Shown piece after piece: positions 44,150 to 56,222 of a stretch of 64,000 bases of DNA (position 1 is the stretch's first letter; the number at the start of each line of letters is the position of its first letter). Location: contig NC_134103.1 in assembly GCF_000715075.1 (NCBI RefSeq), positions 74,711,519-74,775,518 on the forward strand, in the 5' to 3' direction. A program made the translations under genes and the position numbers. This DNA is from Nicotiana tabacum. Lineage: Eukaryota; Streptophyta; Magnoliopsida; Solanales; Solanaceae. The notes beneath the pieces are model-generated. The model made no database searches. It was given only the letters and a program-made list of their open reading frames with translations, and was not told the origin of the DNA.

Positions 44150-44316
44150 AAGGGTGTAGCTTACTGATCAATGAAGTGGGAAGAGAACCGTGAGGTCTCA
44201 GGTTCAAATCCTAGCCGAAACAAAAATGATACTAGGTGATTTCCTCCCATCTTCCTAAGCCTTGGTAGACAGAATTACTCGGTACCTGCGTATGAGCTGG
44301 CCCGGACACCACTGTC
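44150..44316 (+). mobile_element. SINE with tRNA-like head, tail-to-tail with the next SINE
   Basis: The 5' part has GGGTGTAGCTTACTGATCAA (A-box-like) and GGTTCAAATCC (a good B box), then the body with GCCTTGGTAGACAGAATTAC and GGCCCGGACACCACTG. It is the same family as 42308-42410 on the other strand. The 3' end meets the inverted TS SINE at 44323. Confidence 0.7.
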
Positions 44317-44322
44317 GTAAAA

Positions 44323-44522
44323 CAACAACAACAACAACTCAGTATAATCCCACTAGTGGGGTCTGAGGAGTGTAGTGTGTACATAGACCTTACCCCTAGC
44401 CTGAGGTAGAGAGGCTGTTTCCGATAGACCCTCGGCTCCTTCCCTCCAAGAACTCCACCTTGCTCTTGGGGTACTCCAACTCACAACCTCCTGGTTGGAA
44501 GTGGAGGGTGTTCACTTCTTGT
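44323..44522 (-). mobile_element. TS-type SINE
   Basis: The body is nearly the same as the TS copy at 20219-20447 and it ends in a GTTGTTG tail at 44323 on the minus strand. The head is present but ends at GTGAACACCCTCC, slightly short. Flanks share only GTAAAA, a weak target duplication. Confidence 0.8.
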
Positions 44523-44924
44523 AGTAAAAAATGAACAATAATTCCGAATAAAGATCTACTTCCAAGTGCTAAGTATTCAAGTCAATATTTATGTCCCAAC
44601 ATGAACGAAAAAAATCTGAATTAAGAACGTCTCCAGCTACAATAACCAATGAAACCTAAATCAATCAACCAACTAAGCTTTAATCCCCCAACTATGAATC
44701 CTCTATATAAATTCCACTTTTTCTCGCCCATTTCATTCCAGTACTGGTAAATAACCAAAAAAAAAAAAACTAGAAACACACAAAGACGTAACTGCCAAAT
44801 GAAATTGAAAATGATGGTAAAGAACTTTAGCAGAGAAGATATAGTACAAGGTCATTCACTAAGAAGTAAAAATAAGCCCAAAATTAATTGCGTAGAAATA
44901 CGATAGATAGAGAGAAGAATGAAC

Positions 44925-45090
44925 CTGAAACAGCGAACGCTTGTTAGTGATAGATCCGGCGCTTAGGTGTAGGTTTAGGGATGCTGCAAATAGATATAGA
45001 GAGAGAGAAATAGAGCACGAGGGCAAAGGATGAGAATTACAAGAAAGAAGCAATAGATAAGGCGAGACGGAGAAATAGGTGTTGGCTGAA
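44925..45090 (-). other. Putative 5' UTR exon of the zinc-knuckle gene
   Basis: On the minus strand a pyrimidine-rich stretch (CTCTATTTCTCTCTCTCTAT), typical of plant 5' leaders, is followed by non-coding sequence ending CTGTTTCAG with a GTTCAT donor at 44923-44924. It would splice to the acceptor just upstream of the coding exon at 41035. Inferred from composition and splice-like sites only. Confidence 0.3.
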
Positions 45091-45109
45091 TACAAGTAGT
45101 GCACCCCCT

Positions 45110-45878
45110 AAAATTAGGTCTCATACAGGTAGAGGTGTTAGGTTCCATTATCATTTTTATGTGTTAATAATCAATGAAAAAGAATAAGACTCAAATGAAC
45201 ATATAATTAAGTAAATAAATAAATATTTTTTCTAATGCCTAGTTTTTAAATGACATAATCATACACCTTAATATTATTTCAGGAATAGATATTTCAAAGA
45301 TTACCAATAAATTGTTATAATATGTAACGCTTCAGATCATACTAATTTTTATGATTAAGTTACTTATTTATTAAACTGATATAAATATTTGATACCAATA
45401 AGTTTTTATCGTATGCTTTGGCTGGCTTTGATGCGAGATTTGGCATTTGATTCGAAATTTTCGAAAAATGATTTGCACCCTCATCCTTTCAGGAGATACT
45501 TTTGTTTTATATTTCAATATTATGTGATAAATATGGTTATTTTAATAGGATATTTATGAACGTCCTTTGGACTCTGAAATCTGAATAGGAATTTGCCTAG
45601 TGTGCACGGTACGCACTTCTAAGATTCAATAACGATAAAATGAAGTGCCAATAATATTAGTAATACAATTTTATTAGCAAATGATTTGCTTGCGTGGCTC
45701 ATAAAAGGGTATAAACCACCACAACTAGCATGGGCGGCTCAAGGCCCAACCAAACAAAGCCGAATGTTTTATTTTCTCACCATAAAATTTGAGGCCCCAA
45801 ACACTATAACTTAACAGTTTTATGACTTAAAATTTCTTTTAGGAATTATTGAAATAGGTTAGAGTGAGAAACTCTCCC
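45110..45878. other. Intergenic DNA
   Basis: AT-rich sequence between the putative zinc-knuckle promoter and element C. No gene or clear repeat was recognised. Confidence 0.4.
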
Positions 45879-48271
45879 GTAACCTCCGTATATTCGGCTT
45901 AGGTATGAATGTGTTAAATGAGTAGTAATATTATATTTTGGACATGTGAAGTTCTATCAGTATGAGTATGGGTGGAAATAGTTATTTTAGAATCAAGACT
46001 AGGAGTGAGGTGTATAAGATTCGATAAAATCGACAAAGTTTATAAAAGGTCTGTCTTGCAGTAGGATGTAGTAAAAATGTGTGAGGAATTTGGAAAAACT
46101 CAAACACTAAAGTTGTAGCCCTTTGAAATAGCTTTCCAACGATATATTGTGGAGCCCTAGCGGATCTCTGTACAAAAAGTTATGTATGTTTTACAGAGCA
46201 ATGCGTAATATGCGCGCCCGGATGGTCCCGTGCGCGGCCGCGCACTTGTGGAAGTGTTACTTCCTTTTTGCGCGTTAGGTGCGTGGTTGGGCCTTCAAGT
46301 GCGCGGGAGCACACCCGGGAGGTCATTTTTAAAGCCCTACTTCGTCCCCCACACCCCAAAACACAAAAACTTGCTCTAGAAAAGGAAGCTCTCAAGAACC
46401 TACCCTCCCCCAAGGTCCCTCCACCATCCAAGGTAAGTTCTAATAGTGATTCTAAGTTGATTTCAATTCTCCAATACCTTATTAACATGGGTAAAACCTT
46501 CAAATCATTAGATATTCGATTGGAACATCGTGGTTGAGAAAGAAACCCTAGAACTCGAATTCAAGAGGATTTTGAACGTCAAAAAAGGTAATATCTTCAC
46601 CCTTTACTTGATTATAGTATTGGATTAATGACTATAGAATCTAGTTCATGAGATATGAGTTGATGAGTTTGATAGAAAAGCATGAACGGTTATGAATTTG
46701 GGTTGTTGGTTGTTGATTATTGATTATGGGTGTTGTTTATCTTATGGGTGATGAACAATGATATTGATTTGAGATTTTAGAATTTACCTAGGAGCAAGAG
46801 AATGGGTTGTTGGGTATAGAAATACCATTAATGAGGGCTATGAAGCTTTATACTCACCAAGTGTTTGATAAAATGCCTAAGTGACCAAAACATGAGTATT
46901 ATTGCTAATATGGAATCCCTTTGACTTGAATTGATATAGATTAAAGTTGAAAGGGTTGGCGAATGTTGTATTATGCTCAAGAGCAGGAAGTTAAGGTATG
47001 TAAGGCTAACTCTCTATCTTTGGGAATATTAATGATTCTCCCTACATTACGTTTCTTTTACAACGTTACTAATTGTCTCAGAAATATAGTTAAGCTGAGT
47101 TCCTTGAATAGTTGTAGAACTTCTATTCTCTAGCTTCGCAACTCGTTCATGACTTTCATTCTGAAGGTTGTGAGCTCAGTGTGTAATAAATATAGACTTG
47201 GTTTGATGCCCATGAGTCTTAGTCTAGATTACTCAGCATGTAATAAACAATTGAAGTTTCAGATTTCATAATCTGTTCAAGAATACATGTCTCAGTCTAG
47301 TCCTATTTAGAATTCCAGTATCATGTAACTCAATATGATTCAGTATTTCAGTATCACATATTGCAGTATGATTTTCAGTTCCAGAATTTAAATCCCTGAA
47401 TGTTGAACACATGTAATTGGGCCTAAGGCCGTAGTTTATGTTTTATGCATGTTTGGTCCCGAGGCCGCGGTTAATGCTTTATACATCTTTGGGCCTGAGG
47501 CCGCAGTTATGTATACGTATACTTAGGCCTGAGACCGCAGTTTGTGCACATATATATTGGGCCTGAGGCCGCAGTTTATTTATTCAGATAAACATGTTGT
47601 TCATCATTCAGAAGAGGGAGTATTCATATCCTTACTTACTTTGTTCAGTTATGAGTTATCAATTATCATTTCAGTTATCAGTTATCTTTGTAGTTTCAGC
47701 TTCTGCACTTATCATTTCAGTTAGTTATCTGTTCTCTATTATCAGCTCAGTTTCAGTTTCAGCATTTACAGTTCTTTCTTCTAGTTGCTTTACATACTAG
47801 TGCAATTCAAATGTACTGACGTCCCTTTTGCCTGGGGCCTGCATCTAACGATACAAGTAGTGATTTACAGGTTGACGATTCAGAGCGCTAGGATTCTCGT
47901 ATCAGCTATTTGATGCGCCTTAGTTCTTTTGGGGCATTATCATTACTTTAGAGTCTTTCAGTATTTTCAGACAGTCAGTGTTTTTAGTACTTCATTAGAG
48001 GCTTCTAGACTAGAGTAACAGTTAGACAGAGTCGCAAGCTTTTCATGTTAAGCAATATTTGCTACAGATATGTTCCAGAATTATATTAGTGTTTCGCCTT
48101 TTGATTTATATCATTCAAACTTTCAGTATATCAGCATGTGCTAGTTTATCTTCCGCATTCAGTATGTTATGATATCACATGTTGATTCAGCCAGCCAGTT
48201 AGTTTGCTTAGTCACATGTAGTCAGGCACCGGGTGCCGTGTTACGTCCAGGCCTAGGTTCGGGGCATGACA
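45879..48271 (+). repeat. Element C 5' LTR, about 2.4 kb
   Basis: Aligns by eye with the 3' LTR from 62415: both share TTCGGCTTAGGTATGAATGT near the start. The first base of the TG terminus appears mutated (CGTAACCTCC against TGTAACACCCC). It ends GGGGCATGACA at 48271, followed by the primer site. A tandem block with GGGCCTGAGGCCGCAGTT lies at 47420-47580. Confidence 0.85.
47420..47580. repeat. GGCCTGAGGCCGCAG repeats in element C LTR
   Basis: Five diverged units of about 30-38 bp, each with a GGCC(T)GAGGCCG(C)AGTT core, lie in an otherwise AT-rich LTR. The same block recurs in the 3' LTR at 63573-63740. Confidence 0.85.
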
Positions 48272-48276
48272 AAGTT

Positions 48277-48287
48277 TGGTATCAGAG
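48277..48287 (+). other. Element C primer-binding site
   Basis: TGGTATCAGAG, five bases after the LTR end, matches the methionine-tRNA primer site used by chromoviruses of the Tekay/Del type. Confidence 0.75.
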
Positions 48288-48299
48288 TACTAGGTTCAA

Positions 48300-50379
48300 G
48301 TGTCCTAGGGAGTTTATGAATCTGTGTCCAGTGGAGTTTCTTTTATATGTGTGTGCCGGCCACGTATATAAATGGTTAACTACCAAGACATTCAGGATTG
48401 TCTCATTTCTTTCTACTCTAGATCGTGCCATGAAGCTTAGAGCAATAGGTAACCTTCTCTTCCTATCAAATTCCAGACGTATCGAATGCCTAAGCGACGG
48501 GCAGGAAAAACTCAAGGTCCTAGAGGGAATGATTGCCCATTTGGGTATAATTATGGAGTATAGGTTGGTAACAAATGAGACTTGAGAGGATGTTAAAAGT
48601 GGAATGCAATGGGTAGTAGTACATATTAGAACATAACCTTATCAGAAAGTACAAAAACAGTTATTATGTTTTATGGTTATCAGCTTACCTCAGCTACCAG
48701 TTATACAACCTTTCAGTTAGCAGGTTTATGATTATTCAGTACGCCAGTATTCAGTTATTTAGTTACCAGATCTCCAATTTTCAGTGCGTCCAAATTCCGG
48801 TGACTTGTGAGTATATAGTGATTCATATGGGTGCTAAAAGAAAATGCATGTAATAGTGATTATTGCGAAATCTTCGCATATTTCCGGTCTGGATTAAGAC
48901 CCAAGACTCACCGGACGGTGCATGAAGTGATTTATCAGATAATGGTATACTCTGAAGGACGAGTTTGTGTATGGTAGTGTAACCATATGTGTTTTACCTT
49001 ATGAAACAATTTCATTTTTAATTCTTGGAAATGGAGCCACATGTTAGAGAATGATAGTTTAGATGTCAAACCCCATGGTGTAACGTGTTAAAGATTTAAC
49101 CGCATCATGCACAAAATTGATTACTATAGTTTTGGACAGAATAGAGCCTAAGGGCAAAATACCTAGGAGTCGGAAATGTGTGTTTTACGTTCGACTCATG
49201 CATATGACTAAGAAGATATGATATACGAAATGAGAACCAAGAGCAGCCGATATTGAATTTCAGGGAATGATTTTAAGTTGTTCAGATTTATTCAAATCAG
49301 AACGAGAAAGTACCACGTTAGTAAGTTACTATATGAAGAAGCTATTATTATGAGATAAAAGATATGACAGTTCTCCCTTAGATTATGTGACTAAGTGTTT
49401 ACCCCGGATGTTTATAGTCTGATATAATTTTGAAGTGTATAGAAAGTTTGGGGTTAGATATTTCAATTTCGTTTAAGACAGATGAATTCCCTAAGTGTGA
49501 TCCATGCACATAATTTAGAAAAAAACAAAAGATAGTATGCGACCGTAGAATAGGGTCGGATGGTGAGGGAAGTTAGGAATAACCTTCTGCTTCACTTTAG
49601 TTATTCAAAGCAGAATTAGAAAACATGATGCTAGCAGGTGGTTAGTAAAAGAATAGTAAGTAAGGTTTGAGTAGATACAGTAAATTAGCAATTTCAGCAG
49701 AGCTAGTAGATGTACGATTTGATTTACTTAGGCAGGTCAACAATAGTGAGTGGTTAATAGTTTAAAACACCAAATGTATGTTAGAACCCAAAGAGTTTAA
49801 GTTAAATCTGAAGTACAATGACATTGGGAAAAAAACCCAGTTAGGCAGTAAGAGAGCAAACTACAGAAGAATAGCCTTTAAGAGTTATCGAAACGGGGTT
49901 TCCCCAAGATTAATAGTGTGAGCATAGTTAAATCATTAAGATTGTATTTGATACTTGTGAATACATCAGCTTTCCGTTTATGTAAGTAATTTAGTTTTTC
50001 CTAGTAAGAAAGATTGCTCAGAAGAAAGTCGGAAGATGAGTCGTCATTGACATAAAGTGCAAGAATTGCAGAACATAAGAAAAGTTGTTTGGATCCCAAC
50101 ATAAGAGAAGGATCTACAAGTACAAGACCTTAACCCTTGGTCTAAGGGGGAGATGTGAAAATCGTCAGTAAGTCTAGTTAGAGATTTGAAACCCGCATAG
50201 TTAGCATGGGATATAAAAAAACTATAAAATCATACGTAGTTTTGTATCACGAGAGTAGTGCCATTGCACGAGACTCTAATCTTCAGAGTACTGGTCAAAG
50301 AGTTAGTTCACAACAATTCTATAAGTGTTTTCAGGAAGTACCTTAAAAAGATAATCAAGTATGGGAAGTATAGCTCATG
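48300..50379 (+). pseudogene. Element C gag/RT region, decayed
   Basis: This stretch should hold gag, protease and RT, but no catalytic RT motif or zinc knuckle can be read and stops are frequent in every frame. The open frame at 48169-48585 crosses the LTR end and has no recognisable domain. Confidence 0.4.
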
Positions 50380-51620
50380 ACTGAGGCAGACAAGAGAACT
50401 ACAGTGAAAGAAGTTCAACACTTAGCCAAGCTAGGATTTCGACTTTCAGACATCGAAGATGGTGGAGTTGTTGTCCAGAACAAGACTTGTTCCTCCTTAG
50501 TAGCCGAAGTGAAGGAGAAATAGTTTGATGATCCCTAATTGTCGCAGTTGAAAGAGGGGACACACAAGCATAAGACGATGGCTTTTGAACAAGGGGGAGA
50601 TTATGGTACTTTGAGGTACCAAGGCAGATTATGCGTTCCAGACATAGATGGGCTTAAAGAGCGGATTATGTCTGAAGCCCAGAATTTCAGGTATTCTATT
50701 TACTCAGGTTCTACAAATATGTGTCATGGTCTTAAGGAGATTTATTGGTGGAACGACTTGAAAAAGAAAGTCACAGACTTTGTGGCCAAGTGTCCGAATT
50801 ATCAGCAAGTAAAAGTCGAGGAACAGAAAGCCTAGTGTTTTACCATAGAATACACGATATTCTTGAGTGGAGATGGTAAATATGGAATTTATAACAGGAT
50901 TATGAGTGGGTGATTATAGATCGACTTACCAAGTCAATGCACTTCTTGCCGGTAAGACCACGGATTCAGCAGAAGATTATGCCAAGTTGTATATTCAGGA
51001 AATTGTCTGATTGCATGGGACCCAGTTGTCTGTCATTTTGGACCGTGGTGCTTAGTTTAAAATGAACTTTTAGAAGTTCTTTCAGAAAGGATTAGGCATA
51101 AGTTTTTCATCCTCAGAAAGATGTCCAGGCAGAGCGCACTATTTAGACACTTAAGGATATATCCTTGATTTTAAAGGTAGTTGGGATGATCATATACCTC
51201 TCATTGAGGTTGCTAATAATAACACCTACCATTCTAGTATCAATATGGCACCATGCGAGACTCTGTATGGGCGAAGGTATAGATCTCCAATTGGTTGGTT
51301 CAAAGTTGGTGAAACAGAGTTTGTGGGACCAAATTTGGTCTATTAGGCTATGGATAAAGTCAAGTTGATTCAAGAGCGTATGAAGACGGCTCAGAGCCAC
51401 CAAAAGTCCTATTTCAGATGTGCGACATAAAGACCTAGAGTTTTAAGTTGATGATTGGGTGTTTCTGAAAGTTTCACATATGAAAGGTGTTATAATATTT
51501 GGGAAGAAAGAAAAGCTTAGTCCCAGATATATCACGCCGTATATGATCCTATAAAAGATCGGACAAATAGCTTATGAGTTGGAGTTTCCACCAGAACTAG
51601 CGGTGGTACACCTAGTATTT
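50380..51620 (+). pseudogene. Element C integrase region, degenerate
   Basis: Readable pieces include KEGTHKHKTMAF and the integrase zinc-binding domain at 50539-50835 (LRYQGRLCVPDIDGL, CPNYQQVKVE, with the second zinc Cys replaced by Tyr). After 50836 the core is in several frames: traces of the polynucleotidyl-transfer domain (about 50900-51200) and of MAPCETLYGRRYRSPIGWF (about 51247-51300). The end, ELEFPPELAVVHLVFHVSCY, stops before any chromodomain and runs into the repeat array at 51651. Confidence 0.7.
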
Positions 51621-51650
51621 CACGTGTCATGTTATGACATTCAAGTTTCC

Positions 51651-51860
51651 AGTACTCAGATACTCATGTCGGTTTAGTACCCATTTACTCGTATCAGTTC
51701 AATACTCAGATACTCATGTCAGTCCAATACTCAGACATTGTTACCAACTTAGTACTCAGATATTGATGTCAGTTCAGTACTCAAATATTCGTGCCAATTC
51801 AATATTCATATATCCATGTTAGTTTAGTATTCACGTATCCATGGCAGACCAGTATTTAAT
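51651..51860. repeat. About 25-bp tandem array in element C 3' region
   Basis: Around eight units follow the pattern CAGTACTCAGATACTCATGT with substitutions. It begins where integrase homology stops. The sequence right of element D (62106-62340) has similar words (CAGTATTCACGTATAT, CAGTTCAGTATTCAC), so D was inserted in or next to this array. Confidence 0.8.
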
Positions 51861-51878
51861 TATATACTTCATGTTACT

Positions 51879-54586
51879 TGTTACCCTAAATAAGACTCTC
51901 CATATATGCTTTTACTAATTTATGACTAGCGGGAATGGTTAGTTCGGGATTTGGAAGAGTTCGGGTTGAAATCGGAACACTTGGTTCCTTAAGGTTGGCT
52001 AAAAGAGGGCTAAGTTTGACTTTGGTCAACATTTTGAGTAAACAACCTCGGAACCGGGATTTGACGGTCCCAATAGGTTTGAATGATGATTTTGGACTTG
52101 GGCATTAGTCGAATCAGGTTTTGGATGACCAGAAAGCGTTTCAACACTTAATATTGATAGTTGGCACCTTGAAGGTTTTAAAGTTCTTTAAATTTGGTTT
52201 GGAGTGGGTTTTGATGCTATCGAAGTTTGTTTGGGATTCCAAGCTTGGGAATAGTCTCGTGTGGCGATTTAAGACTTGCACGTAAATTTTGGAGTCATTC
52301 TGAGTAGTTTAGGTATGTCTCGGTACGTTCAGAGTAATTTGGAAGAACTTGAAGTTCATAAGTTGATTCCATTGGTTTTGGGTTACGATTCTTAATTTTG
52401 ACGTGTTTTCCACGTTCTGAGGGTGCGAGCAAGTCTGTTTTATGATTTCAAACTTTTTGACATGTTTAGACGGGGCTTCAAGGACCCCGTATGCCATTCA
52501 GACGATGCGCGGAGGTCGTTTAGCCATGGGTGAACAGCTAAAGCACCCAGCTTCTGGTTTAATCGCACCCGCGGAGGGCCAGCCACAGGTGCAACCTCGT
52601 AGAAGCGAGCCATCAGCCATAGAAATGGCCTAGCATGGGCAGCCAAAAACCGCAGATGCGGACAAGGCGACCGCAGATGCGCGACCGCAGAAGCGGGACT
52701 TGTGCAAGTGCGACTCTTCTGCCTCAGGAGCGGCATCGCAGAAGCGAGCCCTCATTCCGTAGATGTGGACTTAGGCCAGCCAAGAGAGGACTGCATCTGC
52801 GATGAACCTTCCGTAGATGCGGAGTCGCAGATGTGGCCTAGGGACCACATATGTGGAAGTCCTGGTGGTAGAATGGTCCATTTAATGCGGGACTTAGACG
52901 ATTTTGACTCATTTTCTTTTACCTCTTGGGCGATTTTGGAGCTCTTGGAGAGGGGTTTTAACCTAGCACTTTGAGGTTAGCAATTTCTACACAATGTGAG
53001 TTAAATACTTAGATTATGGGTAGATTTTAACATGTAAAATTGTGAAAATTATGGGTTTAGATGAAAAACCTAGGTTTTGATAAAAATGGGATTTAACCAC
53101 GAAAATGGTTAGGGAATTGAGTAAAAATTATATATTTGAGTTTGTGAGGTTATGGGTAACAACTTTCTTAAAAAGATTTCGGAATCCGGGCACGTGGGCC
53201 CGGGGATGAATTTTAGGAATCCTTCAATTGGGGTTGGGTAATCACTCTAATAGTTAGAATATTAACGTTTGAACACATATTGATTAATTTATATAATATT
53301 TGACTAGTTTTGGATTGTTCGGCACCGATTTGAGGCTTTAGAGCAAAATTGTGACCAGAAAGTGAGCCTTGAGACGAAGTAAGTATCCTATCTAACCATG
53401 TATGAGGGAATTTGCCCCATATGTGATTTAAATTAATAATTGCTTCTAATTGTGGGGGCTACGTACGCACGAGGTGATGAAAGTCTGTACGTAGCTACTA
53501 TTTATGCTTATGTCCGGGTAGTTTAGGACCCAAACATGAATTACTTGTAATATTTGCACCCTACTTGTCAATTTAAGTGCCTAAATTATATTAGAATTAG
53601 TTAGAGGAATTGTAAAAGACCGAATTTCACCTACTTGAATTTTTTAGCGATTACTTAACCGTTAACGAAAATTTTATTACATTTTATATTAGCCTTGTTG
53701 TAACGTTTAAGTTAAATGCTTATAAAGTATCCTCTCTTCTTGTGGAGCGGCCCGAACGCCTCAACAGTAGCATCTATGGATCATACTGCATGTCCCTCGG
53801 CAGTGTACACGTTATTCTGGATCAGGCCGTACGACCTCGGCATAAATCGTGCTTAATAATACTCGGAGCCTAATCATACTTGATACTATTTTATGGCTTA
53901 TGAGGTTGCACTTATTAAATGACGAGAATTTATTTTGAATTTATTAAAATGTGAAATAATTATTTGCTCCTGCTTGTTAATGAGTTACTATAATTATTTA
54001 CATAACTCATGCTTATTTAGAATTTATGTATTCATATTGTTAGCCCTTAGTAAGTGTCGAAGACGACCCCTCGTCACTACTTCTTCGAGGTTAGACTAGA
54101 TACTTACCGGGTACATGTTGTTTATGTACTCACGATACACTTTTGCACTAATCGTGCAGGATCTGAGGCGGGTGCATCTGGCGGTCCTAGCGGCGCGCAT
54201 CCTAAATATCTCAAGGCCTAGTGGTGAACTGCTTCCTGATCCGTTTCGCAGCACCTAGAGTCTCACCTTTGCATTTATTTCTGTCTATTTTCATTTCAGA
54301 CAGTAGCTAAGGTTTTGTATAATCTATTAGTACTCATACACTTGTGACACCAAGTCTTGGCTCACACACTAGCAATCATATGATTTTGGATTATTCTATT
54401 GTTATGATTGCACTCAGCTGCTTTCGTCTATTTATTTAAATTTTCTATTTCTTAACCTTTTAATTAATGAAATTTAATTACTTGAAAACTTATTAAAAGA
54501 GACATAACATGGTTTAGTTCACTGTTGGCTTGCCTAGAGGTAACGTTGGGCGCCATAACGGCCTATAGGAGAATTGGGTCGTGACA
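51879..54586 (+). repeat. Element D 5' LTR
   Basis: Begins TGTTACCCTAAATAAGAC and ends GGGTCGTGACA; aligns along its length with 59415-62105. It contains a CpG-rich block (52555-52870) with repeated CGCAGATGCG-like words. The 5' boundary is inferred from the TG terminus. Confidence 0.85.
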
Positions 54587-54589
54587 ACA

Positions 54590-54600
54590 TGGTATTAGAG
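54590..54600 (+). other. Element D primer-binding site
   Basis: TGGTATTAGAG lies three bases after the LTR and matches the methionine-tRNA primer site with one change from TGGTATCAGAG. Confidence 0.7.
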
Positions 54601-54778
54601 TACTAGGTTCACGTAGGTCTCACAAGTTATGAGCAGGCCTAATAGAGTCTTGCGGATCGGTGCGGAGACGTTCGTACTTATCTTCGAGAGGCTATAGGGT
54701 GTTAGGAAACTACTCTTTCTTTCTCTTCTATCGTGCAGTCGATGTGGTACTAAGTATCTTTCTCTTATTCTCTCTCAA

Positions 54779-56222
54779 ATGGTGAGAACACACGCAACAG
54801 ATGTTCCAAAGCATGGAGGAGCTGCTCCTCCGGTTGCTAGAGGCCGAGAGAGAGCTCCAGCCCGTGGTAGAGGACGAGGACATCCCAGAGTTGCTCCAGC
54901 TATTCCACCAGTAGATCCAATAGAGGATTCTATTATTGAGGAGCAGGGCAAGGTGCTTGCAGCAGAGCCAGCCCCGGGGGATTGCATATTTGCACCAGGT
55001 TTCCAAGAGGTCATGGGCCGTATGCTACGGTTCATGGATACTATGACCCTGGTTGGTTTATTTCCAGCAGACCCAGCCACATCTCAGGCGGGAGGGGGAG
55101 CACAGACCCCTACCACTCAGGCTCCAAGGCATGCTGCTACCGTATATTAGACCCCAGGTGCATTACCTATGGGCAGAGCTCAACCAGTTGCAGCAGCTAT
55201 ACCTGAGCCCAGACCAGTTACGGCCGGCGATCCGCAGAAGCTATTGGACAGATGGACCAGGCTTCATCCTCTTGTCTTTGGAGGTGAGCGACATGAGGAC
55301 CCCCAGGACTTTATTGATCGATGCAGGGACATGCAAAACAACATGAGGATATTGGAGTCCCATGGGGTGGATTTTTCTACTTTCCAGCTGGAGGGAAGGG
55401 GCCCGTAGGTGGTGGCAGTCATATCTCCGCGGCAGACCAGCAGATTAACCTCCCATGACTTGGGACCGGTTCACCGGTATTTTCCTAGATAGGTATATCC
55501 CGCCCTCTCAGAGGGAAGAGTTACGGTTTAAGTTCAAGAAGCTCCAGTAGGGTCAGATGTCAGTAACCGACTATGAGGCGAGGTTCTGTGAGTTATCTCG
55601 CCATGCACTTATAATCATTCCCATCGATGCAGAGAGAGTGCGGAGGTTTGTTGTAGGTTTGCACACTGGCATTCATGCCACCATAGCCTGAGAGGTTGAG
55701 ATGGGGACTTCTTATGAGCTAGTTGTAGAGATAGCTCAGAGGATCGAGAGTGTACGTCAGCCTAACTGGGAGCAGGCTATGGGGGATAAGCGATTTCGGT
55801 ATTTTGGAGAGTTTAGAGGTGCCCCAGCTGGGGGCAGAGGCCAGTTTGTGAGGGGTCAGTCTAGCAGGCCCACATATCCAGCACCGCCACCTCATTGGGG
55901 TGCTCCAGTGTGACCTTATTTTAGCGCCATGCTAGAGAGTTCCTACCTTCTACCACCTATTCAGGGTTCCTCCAGTGGGTATTCAGGCTATCAGGGTCAG
56001 ACTTTAGGTCAGCAACCCACCGTACCGAGAGGTTGTTTCGAGTGTGGGGATCTCAGTCATGTGTGGAGATTTTGCCCCAGGCTTCAGGGCAAGGCAGTGC
56101 AGCAGGGTCAGCAACCTATGATTACAGCAAAAGCTGCCCCACCAGCCGTCCGGCCGCCCAGAGGCGGAGGGCAGGTAGGTAGGGGTCGTCCTAGAGGTGG
56201 AGGCCAGTCGGGTGTAGTCTAG
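54779..56222 (+). pseudogene. Element D gag, degenerate
   Basis: Starts MVRTHATDVPKHGGAAPPVA at 54779, with an Arg/Gly/Pro-rich N-terminus. The gag core is seen in another frame (KLLDRWTRLHPLVFGGERHE at about 55230-55290, then YEARFCELSRHA near 55575). The zinc knuckle CFECGDLSHVWRFC is at about 56036-56077 with all four ligands. Stops near 55148, 55406, 55550, 55690 and 55912 break it. Confidence 0.8.

Larger units (their letters stand above)
41036..44924 (-). other. Region upstream of the zinc-knuckle start codon, possibly a long 5' UTR intron
   Basis: No coding sequence was recognised. A plausible acceptor, ATTTTAG, lies on the minus strand about 50 nt before the start codon, and a plausible donor lies at 44923-44924, so this could be a 3.8-kb intron in the 5' UTR. 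It contains a Stowaway MITE, two SINE families and a 28-bp tandem duplication (42688-42743). Confidence 0.35.

Noticed and set aside
48169..48585. 138-codon plus-strand frame as a host gene
   Set aside because: Starts within the element C LTR and crosses its primer site; no domain recognised.
51651..51860. CRISPR-like or centromeric satellite array
   Set aside because: Short degenerate 25-bp units confined to one retroelement 3' region.
54728..55150. Several overlapping minus-strand frames opposite element D gag
   Set aside because: GC-rich antisense shadows of the Arg/Gly/Pro-rich gag N-terminus.
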